Positions 12,785 through 25,200 of a DNA stretch of 64,000 bases are shown here, one piece after another. The position numbers were made by a program, and so were the translations under genes. This stretch comes from Caenorhabditis elegans. Taxonomy: Eukaryota; Nematoda; Chromadorea; Rhabditida; Rhabditidae. The stretch spans positions 4,646,501 through 4,710,500 of the forward strand of contig NC_003280.10 in the NCBI RefSeq assembly GCF_000002985.6, written 5' to 3'. The notes under the pieces are model-generated. The model was not told where the DNA came from. It did not search any database and worked only from the letters and a program-made list of their open reading frames with translations. How positions within the stretch are numbered: position 1 is the stretch's first letter; each line of letters opens with the position of its first letter.

Positions 12785-14878
12785 TCAAACAAATATTAAT
12801 TTGCCAGCTTTTGATTTCTCAAGTTCTTGGCAAATCCTGCAGCCTTCAATGTGTTCCGGAGTGATAAACTTTCTCGCCGAAGCAGAATACACGTTTCGAC
12901 CGATTGTACCGTGATAATATTTTAAGAAAGGCTTCTCCTCAACCAGAAGGGCTATATTCTGCACACGGTTTAACGACTGATTCTTGACGGACAAGTACAT
13001 ATCCATCCATGGGCCATCGGGAGTCTCATGAAAGTTCGGGTTTCGATGTTCTTCACGTGATCCGTCTTCCACTTTCAACCATCTTGTTGTTTGACCATCA
13101 ATGTAGCGAATGTTTTTGAAAAGTTTCATTGATTCATTTCTTGAAGGAATAGTTGTGAAAATTATCACATCGACTTTGACAAATGTTGGCACAATCCTCC
13201 AAATTAGTGTTGTTATGTCAATAATATTACTTTCCGTTGAAGAAAGATTCCCAGACTTGATATTTTGAGTTTCGCCGTTGGGAATAAAAGTCTGGCACAA
13301 TTAATTATTCTACCATATTCTACTTCTTCTTTAACTACATTTGTCATATTAATGTGAAGAGACGAAAAGTTCAAATCCTGGAATCCTTCTCGTTCAAGTC
13401 CGTAGAAGTCTAGATCGTTGAAATGTCCACGATGATAGTTAAAATGGGTTAAGTGCAAATTGATGTCATCACTGATGGTTTCAAATTTCAATTCAATTGA
13501 TATTGGTTTCAACTTTCTCAAAAATTCGAATAAAATTTCACGCGGCACAGTGTGTATTCTTGAATTCTCTCTCATAAAAAATCGATGTTTTGGCTTGTGG
13601 AGTACAAGAATAAGATGATCACATGTGAAAGATGGAATAAAATCATGGGCATATTTCAGTACACTTTGTGACGTTTCCATTTTTTCAATTGATAGATCGG
13701 CAATGAAATGGAGCAGTCTGGAAAGTTGGTGTTTTTTTTCGGACACTGATTTTTATTGTATTTTTTAGAAAATTGTTTGAAGGAACTACTTGAGAAATAA
13801 ATAAACATTTATACACAATGTTTAAACTAACTTACTTATCAGAAATAATCAACTCCTTAAAATGTTTCTCGTTGACTCGGCTTTCAGTCATCATATGAAA
13901 TTGAAGTGGGCCATATTTTTGGCATTTTTCAGCTATCATTGTACAATGTTTGCATCCTCTCGGGCATAAACAGTCCATTCCAATGAATTCTGTGATTCTA
14001 CCACCTGAAACGAAAATTACACCAAATAATCAGATGAAGTTAGCAATTTTCAATTGAGTTTAAATTTTTCAGCCGACAAGTATTCTACAAGTAATTACAT
14101 ATTTCTAAAAACTTATAATCTCCAATGAGTTCTTCCATGATAATTTTATGAGCATTCGTAAGATCCCAGTGTTTCAAACTATTCATTTTCTTCACTTCGA
14201 GTTTTTTTACCCTCACATTGCACAAGGTTTTTAAGAACCTGGAAAAAATCCAATTTTATGAGTTTAGTTTTCAGAAAAAAACAACTAAATACTCAATAAA
14301 ACTTTATTCCAAAAAATTGGTTTTCCAAAAAAAGTATAGTTTTTTTTATATTTAAAAATAATCCAAAAATAAACCAAACTCGCTTTAAATGCTCATAAAA
14401 TTTATGTTCTGTACAATATTTTTTATTGACAGTAACCCCTTTATTCATTTTAATTTCATCCTCGTTGAAAAATATAAATGGGAATCGATTTTGTTCGTTT
14501 GCTTCAATTGTGACTTTTTCATGGGATTTTTGTAGTGCTGCTATGCATCCTTTATTGAACAATTTATTGACTAGCTGAAAATAGTTTATTAATAATGTTT
14601 TTAGAGCCAGTAAATGAAACAAACCTGACAACAAATTGTGTAATTGATTTTATGTTGTATTTGCTTTTACCAAAAACATTTTAACTGATCTACATTTTCC
14701 CTAATGAAAATTGTTGTTCAAATCAGGTCACAAACGACTGGAAAATGACGGAATATCATATAAAAAAACTTACTCGAAGTTCTTGAAAGTTATCAAAACT
14801 TTTTGTGTGCTGTATAATGTTATTCACAATTAATCCTATATGGAAAACTTTTTCCACAAGTTCTGTCGTGTCCTTCAT
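12785..14878 (-). pseudogene. Decayed paralogue of the F-box-like gene at 17.3-18.9 kb
   Basis: It aligns with the intact copy exon by exon: start at 14878, then about 14412-14575, 14112-14241, 13836-14004 and 12785-13717. Three defects are visible. In the last exon, about 10 bp are missing near 13240-13260 relative to the intact copy, so the frame changes after LLFPTAKLKISS and resumes at STESNIIDITTLIW. The exon 3 donor reads ATAAGT where the intact copy has GTAAGT. The exon 2 donor reads GTTTGG instead of GTAAGT. The protein family is nematode-specific, with an N-terminal F-box-like segment (NNIIQHTKSFDNFQELRLVN). Much sequence is still similar, so the inactivation need not be old. An unusual gene model that avoids the lesions cannot be fully excluded. 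Confidence 0.7.
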
Positions 14879-15708
14879 AACTATTGGTTCTTTATTGGGT
14901 CCTAAATAAAAACATTTTGAATCAAGAAAACTAAACGATTGTACAGAAATATGTGGGTGAGATGTGAAATCTAAAGCAAAAAAATATTGGTGAAGAGAAG
15001 AAACATCGATATGCACACCGGAATACCCAGAATCTTACACTAAATAGAGGTCAACTCAGCTGACCGCGCTTTGTGTAAAGCAGGGATGTGCGGCGATTGT
15101 TTTCGGCAAACGCACAAAACGGTTTATTTAAATAATTTAATCTAACTTTTTTTAATCCAAAATTAATATAGAAATGTAGAAAAAGGTTTGCTCCATCTTA
15201 AATTGAGAACAGATTTTGTTGAAAAGCTTCAAAAACGCCTCAAATGGTGCCTGAAAGTTGCTGGTTGCCGAAAAAGTATCGCTAAACGGCTTTGGCAAAA
15301 CTACGTTTAGTCACGAGACGTCTGCCTGTCTACAAGGTGGTGGATAGGCAGGCACATAGCCAGACATTGAAAGCCTACCTACCTGATATTAAATCTCATA
15401 TATGACAGCTAGAAAAGTATTCTTTATTAATTTTTCGAAAAACCTGCGCGAACAGGAGAAAATAATAAGATAGTGTAATTATGATAATGTGAAGCTAGTA
15501 TATTAGTACAAAAAGGGGAATAAAATTTTATGTACGTATTATATATAATATATGTATATAAAAGCTATGGTAAATAAAAGAACACAAAGAAAATAGAACA
15601 TATAAAAGGTACTGGTTAAATCATATTTTTCTAACTGCGATCTTATACAAGCAACGCAGAGGGATCTGCTAGAAAAATCGAGATAAATTGCTAATAGGCA
15701 AAAGGGAA
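14879..15708. other. Intergenic region with degenerate repeat
   Basis: No gene is seen. At 15080-15380 there is GGCGGCGATTG/CGGCAAA sequence similar to the hAT-like MITE in the window (32.2 kb), and a TAGGCAGGCA...CCTACCTACC pair that could fold back. These look like repeat fossils. Confidence 0.45.
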
Positions 15709-16776
15709 CTATTTAATACTGCTCCAACAAATCTTCGGTCTTGACTGTGCAGCGTTTTCGAAGTACTTGTAAGAAAATATGCGTTTTTGACTCTTAACAG
15801 TCACACTTTCATCCATAACTTTTGGAAACAAATGCTCAATGGTGTATGAATCCTTCACCGATTCATTTATAGTTTTTCGGAGGATATCCAGCAACGTGAA
15901 GGTTATGATATGATTGATCGGAATATTATATTGAATTACAAGAAATGGTGATGAAGGATTTGAACCAAAGGTGAAGGTTTCATCGTCTGGAATTAAATTA
16001 AATTTATAAATAGTCAGCTGATTATTTCATAATCATAGTGTTTCACTCACTGAACAAAATGTCATAGAGTTTTGTCAAATACTCCGTGCCGGGAGCTTGT
16101 CCCATCCATAAATGAAAGGTGTAACTGACAATGATCCTAGCTGAAGGAATTCATTTTTTGGGAATGTTGTACACTAGTACTTACACTTTGAAGACAGAAG
16201 TGGTGCTTTGAATCTCAAGACTCTTTTCGTATAGAACATCATATTGACCCGAGACTCGCAAGATATTATAAACTTTCCACACTTGTAAATACCATCGTCT
16301 TCTGGAATTGTAGGAAAATAGAAATTGTCCTCTCCTTGAGTGCCGCTGATTGTCACGATCATTCGAATATCATTGTCGTACATCATTTGCCAATAACTTT
16401 GTTCTTGTTCAATCCATGCGAAAACACAGCCGTTGTATTTTGGACCTAGAGACGGAAATCCCACAAATGTTCCATACATGAATTTGTATTTAATCTCTCT
16501 TTTTGAATGCGCAGAACCATCATTTGGTAACACTGGAAAAATCTGAATTCGGAACTCACTAATTTTGTGTCCAGCCAAAGAGGTGCAATCCACATTTTGC
16601 AGAATGAATTTCCATAATTTCAAATTAATTGATCCCCCCTCTAATATTTAGCATTTCAGCAACCACAACTACTGTATATAAAAATTGAAAAATTATAAAT
16701 TTCACCTACTTGGAAAATCATTATGTATTTTATTAATTCCGATGGATGGACGAATTGCGCGTCTCCCTTGGGACAT
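15709..16776 (-). CDS. Protein tyrosine phosphatase-like protein lacking the catalytic signature
   Basis: Four exons give 296 aa: 16710-16776, 16185-16640, 16051-16140, 15709-15986. The fold is recognised from YNGCVFAWIEQEQSYWQMMY then DNDIRMIVTIS, which match the PTP segments around Q-x-P...T...FW-x-M-x-W/Y...I-V-M-L. A Y-K-C-G-K-F strand and a V-x-Y-T-F-H-L-W strand follow. The WPD loop position reads WMG. Where active enzymes have H-C-S-A-G-x-G-R-T-G, the sequence has QYNIPINHIITFTLL, with neither the nucleophile Cys nor the Arg. Expected length for a bare PTP domain is about 250-280 aa, so it is not a fragment. Role inferred: a pseudophosphatase, possibly a phosphotyrosine or protein binder. 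Nematodes have large families of such genes, many sperm-enriched. The start codon is the first ATG with a good downstream donor. Confidence 0.7.
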
Positions 16777-17336
16777 TGTCTGAAACAATCTGAATTTCTA
16801 TTCAATAAAAATGAAATCCTTATAGAAAATATTTCTACGGCAATATTTAGAAATATGTGGCTCTTCTAGACAAAAAAGTGGCAGAGCACAGTGATCCACC
16901 TCCTTTTATACTTTTCAATTATTCAATTATTCTAGGGGGTACTGTAGTGAGTAATAGGGTAGAGTCATAAGGATAAATGAAGACTCGCAGGCTATTTATT
17001 TTTGTGTCTTCTCTGAGAAAAATACACATTTTTGGACAATAACAATTAGGAGTCGCCATATTCTGTGATGTGAAGTTTTTTTTACATCGAAAAAAGGATT
17101 TATACATATATGTAGAGAAATATTGTTTTCATTAACAATTCATTGAAAAACTAATTTCGGAAAAACAATGGAAATCAAGTGCAATGGAGAACACGGCAAA
17201 ATTTACATCATGTTTAAAAAACCTTTAAAAATCATACTGAAACTATAAGAAAATTATGAAAAAATATTTGCTTTAAAGAACAAATAAATTCCAATTGTAT
17301 GTTTAAAGGTTAAAAATAAAATACACAAGAGGATGA
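16777..17336. other. Intergenic spacer between two minus-strand genes
   Basis: AT-rich, with no open frame that continues across splice sites. It probably holds the 3' region of the F-box-like gene (17337) and the promoter of the phosphatase-like gene. Confidence 0.4.
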
Positions 17337-18945
17337 TCAAGCGAATTCCCATTTGCTTTTGCTCTTATTCACGCCATGATGTCTATAACATCTCGTGCAA
17401 TTTGCAACATGTTCGGGAGTGATGAACTTTCTCGCCGAGGCAGAATATTCCTTTTGGTTAATTGTGCTATGGTAATATTTCCCGAAAGACTCTTCTTCCA
17501 CCAGAACAGCAATGTCAAGCATTCGATTTATTGATTTATCCTTAATTGTGAAATACATATCCATATATGGGCCTTCTGGTAGTCTTAGAAAATTTGCGCT
17601 TCTTCGCTCTTCTCGACTTTTCTCTTCAAGACGAAGCCATTTAACGGTTTGCCCATTTTCGATCCGAAGATTTTTGAAGAACTTCACTGTTTGAGTTGTC
17701 TTTGGAACCGTTGGAAATAGATGGAGATCGATTTTGATGTATTTTGGCACATTTCTCCAAATAAGCGGTATTAAGTCAATAACATTTCTTTCCATTGAAG
17801 CAAGATTTACAAGACAGCTTGGTAATGAAATCTTCAATTTCTCAGTGGGAAATAAACAGCTAGCATTATGGATTGTTACCGCACAATCTTCCTTTGATAA
17901 CCATTCCGAATTTCTCATATTAATGTGAAGATGTGATAAATTCCAATTATTGACAGGTGCATGTTGAGCCTCGTGTAATCTAATTGCGCCAAAACGCCCG
18001 ACTCGCAGTTCTACTGTTTTTGGGTTTAGTGCAGCCAGAAGTTCCATAGCAACATCGCGGGAAAATGAACTATTGAGTATGAGTATTAGATGGTCACATG
18101 TGAATGGCGGAATCAGATTTTGGAGATATGAAGCGTATTGTCTTCTTTTGTGTTGTTCGATCAATGAGAACAATCTGAAAAATAATTACTTTAATTTTAT
18201 GGATTCATGTTTTAAATTCCCACCTGTCACAAATGATTAATTCCTTAAAATGTGGATCGAGCCGACTTCGTATCACCATATGCAATTGTAGTGGACCATA
18301 TCTATTGCATTTATCTGCAATTTCGGTGCAACCTTCACATCCTTCTGGACAAATTGAACTCATTCCAATGAACTCTCGGATAGTATAACCTGGAAGAGGA
18401 AATAAAATTAAAGTACTTTATACGTATATTATCTAGTATGTATAAAAACTTACGACAATTTCCAATCAAGTCGTCCATAATAATTCTGTGAGTGTTCTGA
18501 AGATCCCAATGCTTTAGTTTATGGAGTTCCTTCACTTCAAAGTATTTTATCTTCACCCTACATTTGTTTTTCAAAAATCTAGGAAAATAGTATTAATATA
18601 AAGTTGAAAAATTTTGCATTCACTTACCTTATTCTTTTATGAAACGAGCTCTCTTTGCAAAACTTCCCATTGATCGTAACTCCTTCATCATCTGGTTTCA
18701 AATGAACTTCTGGTACTCTTGCTTCAATAAGTATTTTCTCATGGGATTGTCGAAGTACGTTGATGCATTCTTTGTTGAAAGATCGATTGACTAGCTGGAA
18801 AATTTTAGTTGAACAAAACAAAATAGAAATCCAAATTGAAAGTACTTACTCGAAGATCTGGAAAATTTTCAAAGGGGTAGGTGTGTTTGATTATGTTATT
18901 GATAACAATATCAATACTGAATATTTTCTCCATTGGATCGGACAT
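17337..18945 (-). CDS. F-box-like nematode-specific protein (intact copy)
   Basis: Five exons, all phases consistent, give 463 aa: 18850-18945, 18628-18794, 18454-18578, 18224-18389, 17337-18174. Residues about 5-50 resemble a degenerate F-box (IVINNIIKH...FPDLRLVNRSFNKECINVL). A Cys/His cluster follows (CPEGCEGCTEIADKC), then a long C-terminal region with FTCDHLILIL, ISLPSCLVNL and ARKFITPEHVANCTRC. F-box proteins usually recruit substrates to SCF ubiquitin ligases; here that is inference from weak N-terminal similarity. The gene lies 448 bp downstream of the fut-6 stop on the same strand. A decayed paralogue sits at 12.8-14.9 kb. Confidence 0.7.
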
Positions 18946-19392
18946 TGCTGCCTGTTTCTGAATTAAAAGAAAAACATATAGACTCTAGAAACATATAAAA
19001 CTTCAAAAAAAAACATAAGAAACACCTACTACAAGTTTTACCAAAATAAGAAAATGAAAGAAAAAAAAAGACAAACGAATCAGAACTGCCAAGAAGAAAT
19101 AGGAAAGTATCAAAACTCGAACTATAGATTAAGTTATATAATTGCATTTTGCGCAGCCAGATATCCCGAAACTTACACAAAACTGAGGTCGGGAGGTGGA
19201 ATATAAACGAAGGTTACACTTTAATCAGGGTTTGTGTTAAACTAAATGATTCACAGAATATCTCCAATCTTAATGAATTGCAAGTGAAATGTTTTGTATT
19301 TCCAAGTTTCCATCTCAAAAATGGGAAAATAGCATGAAATGTGTCCGAAACTGTTCGGGAAATAATTTAAATCTTTATTTTAACTTCAAAAA

Positions 19393-21088
19393 TCATAAAA
19401 ACCGAGTTGCAAACGAATTATCACAAGTCGAAGTGCTATGCCAAGAGTTTAAATTCTCGTAAACTTTGTGAGGTACCAGTTTTCTTTTGTAACCCGCCAG
19501 CTTTTGACACAATTGGCAAAACCCGATGTTTCCCTCATTGGTATCCACAATTCTGAAAATAGAAAGTATTCATATTTCAAGAACTCATTAATTACTTGAA
19601 TTGTTTTCTCCACTTATGATATTTCATATACTCCTCTTCATTAGATGTCACATTTTGGATATGATGCACAAATTCTTCAAGATTCGGGTAGTCATCAACT
19701 GCGATGTACATTGAATCTGGGATCTGAAATATTGAAATTTAACTATAAATTTAACATGAAAAACGGGAACTCACTCCAAGATCTCTATAAATTTTTCTAG
19801 ACATCACAATGGGAACTGTCTTGTAAATACCTGCTTTTTTCCAGAATTTCTCGGTCACGTAATCCTTGCAGTTACTGTTTTCAAAAGCGATGGCGAATTT
19901 GTAGGGTCTGAAACAATTTTTTTTGACAATCAAGTTTTAAAGGACTCACGAATGGAACTTCACATCACACCCGGGAGGACCTCTGCGCCTTGGACATTCA
20001 GCAGGTTCCTTTTTGTATAATTGTCCGTATAAATCAATACTCATTCCTTTTTTAATTAATTTTTCAACCAATTCCTTTCGTTTGTTCTGTGCATTTCCAT
20101 TTGAGACCATCCAGAGTGTTTCTTTTGTTTTCGAATTCCAGATTTCGCTGTAGTTCACTTCAGCTAAAATTATGGTAACATTAGCATTTTTGACAAATAC
20201 AAATAAAAATTCAGAACTGCATTCCCTATTAGATTTGCACCTCGTTCTACTTTGACAGTTGATATCTCGGTTGACTTCGGTTTTATCAAAGAATTGTCAA
20301 CTGATAAAATACGTGCAAAATGTTATTCTATATTAAGGTCGTTCAATATTTTTTGATAAAACTATATACAACCGAAAAAATACCATCAAAGTAGATCAAT
20401 GAGGGTGTGGGTCTGATATGGAAAATACAGTAAGTTTGAAAACCAACCTGGCACATAACTCTTCACAAATGCCCCATATGGATGGAAAATATCAGAATCG
20501 GTGCGATAAGTCATTGTCCAATTAAAAAAGTTATGATATACAGTTAAGCCAGCAAAAAATGGATTTTCCATAGCCATCATGATATATGGAATATCATATC
20601 GTCGATTTTTATTGAAAAATGAGAGTTTCTACAAAAAAAATTATTTTTAGTGGGTTGGAGGTTAATATTACCGTCTCATTGATATCCCGTGAGTGGAATA
20701 CAATGGCATCCGCAATTGGAAAAGTCTTATTATTGCTTGTAACAGTGCACGAGTTCTGAAAAAACCAATGGTTAAATTCTCGGTAACTTTCGAAGTACTT
20801 ACTTTAATTTTTTCAGAACAATCCCGTAAAATTGAATTTTCAATGGGTACATCGAAAAATGGAGTGGCAGTGTATATTACAACTTTTGGTACCTTTTTAA
20901 ATGTTATATTTCCTTTAAAAATTTCCTGATTAATACAATTTAGGCTGAAAAACTAGCAAACCTCCGTAAAAAATCCCCATTCTCTGATTATAATTGATTT
21001 GATACGAGTACCCGGCTATCATAATAAAAGTGCATATTCCGATGAAAAATGAGAATTGAAACACGGCTCGTAAAGTATTATGTTTCAT
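19393..21088 (-). CDS. fut-6: Alpha-1,3-fucosyltransferase (GT10), second paralogue
   Basis: Eight exons give 372 aa: 21012-21088, 20803-20944, 20672-20755, 20448-20628, 19950-20163, 19775-19907, 19596-19723, 19393-19552. A membrane anchor at residues 7-26 is followed by the luminal domain. KVVIYTATPFF, NWTMTYRTDSDIFHPYG and the donor-site signature FENSNCKDYVTEKFW then TVPIVMSR are all present. The tail has FCQLCQKL, parallel to WCTLCNKL in the other copy. Intron positions match the paralogue in several places, so the pair arose by duplication. Reaction: fucose from GDP-fucose onto N-glycans in the Golgi. The donor of exon 1 (GTACTC) is weak and was chosen by phase. The fut-6 versus fut-5 assignment rests on remembered clone order. 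Confidence 0.85.
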
Positions 21089-21790
21089 AAAGAATCTGTA
21101 AAATATAAAAAGTATAAAAATAGAGAAGTGTCCTCCCAAAAGAGGAAAATAATATAGAAGTTTCTATGGAAACTCCGAGAAATGAGAAAGACGTTTTATT
21201 TTTTCTGAATACAGACATGTCAGAATACGCAATTTTTTCTACTAAGTTGCAATATTAATTTTTTTTAGTGTCCTCAATTTAACTTTTTTCAAGAAATTGC
21301 GCCATTAAAAATAATTTGTATCTGAAGACCAGGTTTTTCAATGTGACAACTTTCAAATAATATCAGTAGAGTTTTCATAAGAGTAATATTTAAAACAAAA
21401 TGAGCATGTTTTAAAGCTTACCACTAAAAAAATGCAGAGCAAAACAGTAACAAAAAAAATATTTTTAAAAACTTATTTCAAACTGTTCTCTGTGCTGGGC
21501 GATGTGGTCCACGTGTTCAGATCGATGAAAAAATGGTTTACGTACAATATTTTAAGAAAAATACAAATTTTCCAAAATGGTCAATTTTTCCGACTGGAAA
21601 AAATTTTCTCATCTTTATTTCGAAGTTTTCAATAGGAAATTTTTATAGAAATTTAGAGGAATACTTGTATTATACTTTCTAAAAACAACTTTACTTTTAT
21701 ATAGAAAGCACAAGGATTTGTCTATATCTCTATATAACTTTCGAAAAAAAATAGCGAGAGAGTGTGGATTTTGTAAATGTGCCGCACAGG

Positions 21791-22003
21791 TAGGGGTGGC
21801 GATAGGTCGCAACAGGGCGCCCTCGCTATTTCACAGCAGCTTCACGAACAATCCAATCAGAATTTTGAAGATGAAAATTAAATTAGCATGGTTTACTTAT
21901 TACTCGAATTTTCTTTCGAGGTCGAAACTTTATTCATTGAGGTCGTTAGTAGGGGTGGCGTTAGGTCGCAACAGGGCGCCCTATCGCCACCCCTACGCAC
22001 AGG
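21791..22003. repeat. Duplicated palindromic repeat with GGCGCC core
   Basis: A unit of about 33 bp beginning TAGGGGTGGCG and ending CAGGGCGCCCT occurs at 21791-21823 and again at 21950-21982. The second copy is followed by CGCCACCCCTAC, so TAGGGGTGGCG...CGCCACCCCTA forms an inverted repeat around GGGCGCCC. GCACAGGTA occurs next to both outer edges. It looks like a small foldback element or its remnant, between the fut-6 promoter and the kinase gene's 3' end. Confidence 0.6.
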
Positions 22004-22217
22004 TACGCATAGAAATGAAAAATGGGTGGTAGGGACTGAAGCCTTTTTGCCAATCGTCTCAGTTTTGTAGAATCTTGTGAGATAATCTGCAAGAGGTCTG
22101 CTAGATGTTTCCATCGGAAAAACAAAAAATTAAAAGCCTGATAATGATTGCAAAATCATTTTATTCAATTACAAAACATTGCATTCTATTCAGAGCATCT
22201 ATTCAGAGCTACACGAG

Positions 22218-25200
22218 TTATTCTTCATCATCTCCAGTTCCCTTTTTTTCCGACTTCTCCGATTCACTGTCAAACTCCTTTTGCTTCAGTTTGCCCATCC
22301 AATCCAACTTCTTAGTGATCTTGGCACCTACATCATTGGCAGTTGTCTTGAGGAAGTTTAGAATGTACGAGTAGTCTGGAGTGGTGTCGTATTGCATGTC
22401 GTCGACGTACACGACCAAATCTTTCAAGCGTTTCAGAATATTTGAGAATTGGAAATTGTCGACTGAAACCAGATTATTTTCCTTGTTTTTACACTAAGAA
22501 AATAAAACTTACAGGTAGCAAAGAATGTGTTCTTCGACTTCAAAATCTCCCTGGGATCGCACAAAGCTCTCCAAGGCATTCCATGTGCTTCATCCATCAA
22601 ATCAAATACCAAGTAGATCCAAGTTTCCAAGTCATCCTTCCTTCCCTGTTCCTGCTGCATCATACATGCCCGACAAGCATATCTCAGCGTTCCCAGGAAC
22701 TTCACCTTCTTTCTTTTTATCTTGTGAACTCCATTCTCATCAACGTAAAGTTTGGCAATTCCAAAGTCGAGCATGTAGACTGTATCCTCACGTTCATCAA
22801 GACCAACTGCATAGTTTGCTGGTTTGATGTCTCGATGGAGATAGCCAAGTGAATGAAGATCCCGGAGAGCAGTGACAGTTTGGATGGCAACGTTGAATGA
22901 AGTGTGCTTTGAAAACGAGGCGAGGAGGTACTTGCGGCGAATGTCTTCAAGGGATGGTCCAACAAGACCCATCACAACAAACTTGCACTTGAGCTGCTCA
23001 CACTTTCCACGATCCACAAATTCAATGAAATTTTTGAACTTGTTATCCTTCTTCTTCTCGGCAGTCTTCATCATCACAGTCACCTCGACTTTCAGACGTA
23101 AGTATCGCTTCTCTCCCTCTTCACTTTCAGTCTTCAATGCGTAGCATTTGTTGGATGCCTGGCTCTCCCGATGCACTTTGTACACATCTCCAAATCCACC
23201 GGAACCGAGAAGATTCACTACTTTCCATCTGAAAATTGTTTGACTTTTCAGCAGGATCTATTTTCTTCAGTACTTACCCGTCTGTTGCTCCAACTCCCAA
23301 TATGACATCTCCAGATGACAACTTCTTTCTGGCTGGCTTTTTTGGCTTCTCACCTCGTGGAAGAAAGTCTCGTTCTCCTGTCACCTTGCAGTCGAAACTG
23401 CGTACCTGAAAACCTTTTGTTTAAAAGCTTTCTTGAATAAGTTATTTACCGTATCACCAGCGAGTTCGTCCACTCCAGCCTTTCCAAGCCAGTCACACGA
23501 CTTTTTGTTCAAGTTTTGAACGGTTTGGATGCCTTCCAAGCAGTTTCTGAAGACCTCATAGTCTGGAGCACTCGAAAATTCGTATCCATTGATGACTGAG
23601 AGAAGTGGTACCAAGTCGCGTGGAGCATGAGTGAACTGATCTTTCCCGTCTGAAAATTAAAAAATAAAATACACTGTTCAGAAAGATAAGCTGTCTTCTT
23701 ACTTCCGGCCATAAAAGCATCCTTCTGCTGAATTACCACTAGTGAATTGTTCTCCCGCTTCCAACTCAAAGATCCATTATCCATCAGATAGAACAAAGTG
23801 TACACCCAGCTTTCCAAGTCATCCTTTCGTCCCTGATCCTTGGATCCTTGGCAAGCTCTGTTCGCGAAGCGTCCACAACCGTACATCTTAACATTCGTTC
23901 TTGCAGTCACATGTTTCTTGTTTTCTTCGAACTTCCTAGCTTGACGGAAATCCTGCAAGAACAGAGTTGGCTCGTCCATTCCTAGCCCACAATGAAACGA
24001 TGCTGGACTAATGTTTCGGTGAATGTAGCCAATCGAATGCAGATTCTGAATTGCTCTGAGCATCTGGAGACCAACGACGAATGAGCAGTCCATTGAAAGT
24101 TGTCCCATCGTGGCCTTTTTCATTATTTCATTCAACGTGGCACCGTATGGAGAAACGATCAGAAACTCCACTTTGTCCTTCACAATACTGCCATACTCTA
24201 TCATTGATATGAAACATTTGTCACCAGGAATCTTCTCAAGACGTCGGAGAAGAGCTGCTTCAGTCTGAAATTGAAAATAAAATGTACATCCTTCCTGTTC
24301 TTCCAAAACTTCTCACCTTCAAAATCTGTGGATCCTTTCTCGCCACCTTCATTCTATAATCGTCTCCCGATTCCGTATCCTTCACCAAATAAACGTCGTA
24401 GTCCAGAAGCTTCGAACTTTTCCGCAGTTGCGATGTCACCTTGTACTGGTTAACTCCTTCCACAATCTCCCCACTCGCGAAGCACTTCATTGGTGAAGGT
24501 TTCTTGCGAGCACGACCCGAGTTATCCTTCTTCTTGTTTTTTCCACTCAGTGGACCTTTCGAATTTAACGAACTGACTCTACTTTTAGATTTACTCGATC
24601 TAAGATCACCGCCTGTGGTCTGAAAAATTTAGGTTTAATTGTGGATAGCACAAATTTTAGATTTTACAACACGGCTAAGCCAGTTTCAAGAATCATATCT
24701 TTAAGGCATTAAGGCAGGCAGAACCTAAGGCTTCCATGCAGACACCGAAAAGTTTGCCGTGGCCACCTGGAGGCGACCTTCGCCTGCCTCACATCGCGAC
24801 TCCTGCATCTTGTATAGTGTCACGATGAATCCAAAGTGTCAGACGTAAGAATCTTTGGTGCAAACACGAAGCATTTGATTGCATGTCACAATTGAGGCGA
24901 AGAGGGCGACGTGAGGTGGGCACGTTTCAGGCAGGCTCTGAAGCCACGCTTGCCGCTCGTGGAAGCCCTAGACAGAACCAAAAGTATCGAATGTCTCTTT
25001 TCACGTTAACCATTCTGACTCTCCAAACAAAAAAGTACAAATTTACGATAAAAACCGCATAACAAGCAACTCGAAATCTTTATTAAAACAGATGCGCCAA
25101 CATTCTCCAAACTTACATTCGGCTTCTTCCCTCGAAAAGACAAAAATCCGCCGTTCGGTTTTGAGCCAGGCTTCCTTTTCTGTGTTGATTGCATTGTTGA

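Noticed and set aside
20803-20944. Apparent frameshift in fut-6 exon 2
   Set aside because: Re-reading the bases around GAACAATCCCG gave a continuous frame (ILRDCSEKIK). The first impression was a counting error.
15709-21088. Operon of fut-6, F-box-like gene and phosphatase-like gene
   Set aside because: Gaps of 448 and 561 bp are larger than the roughly 100 bp typical of worm operons, and no clear SL2 context was seen.
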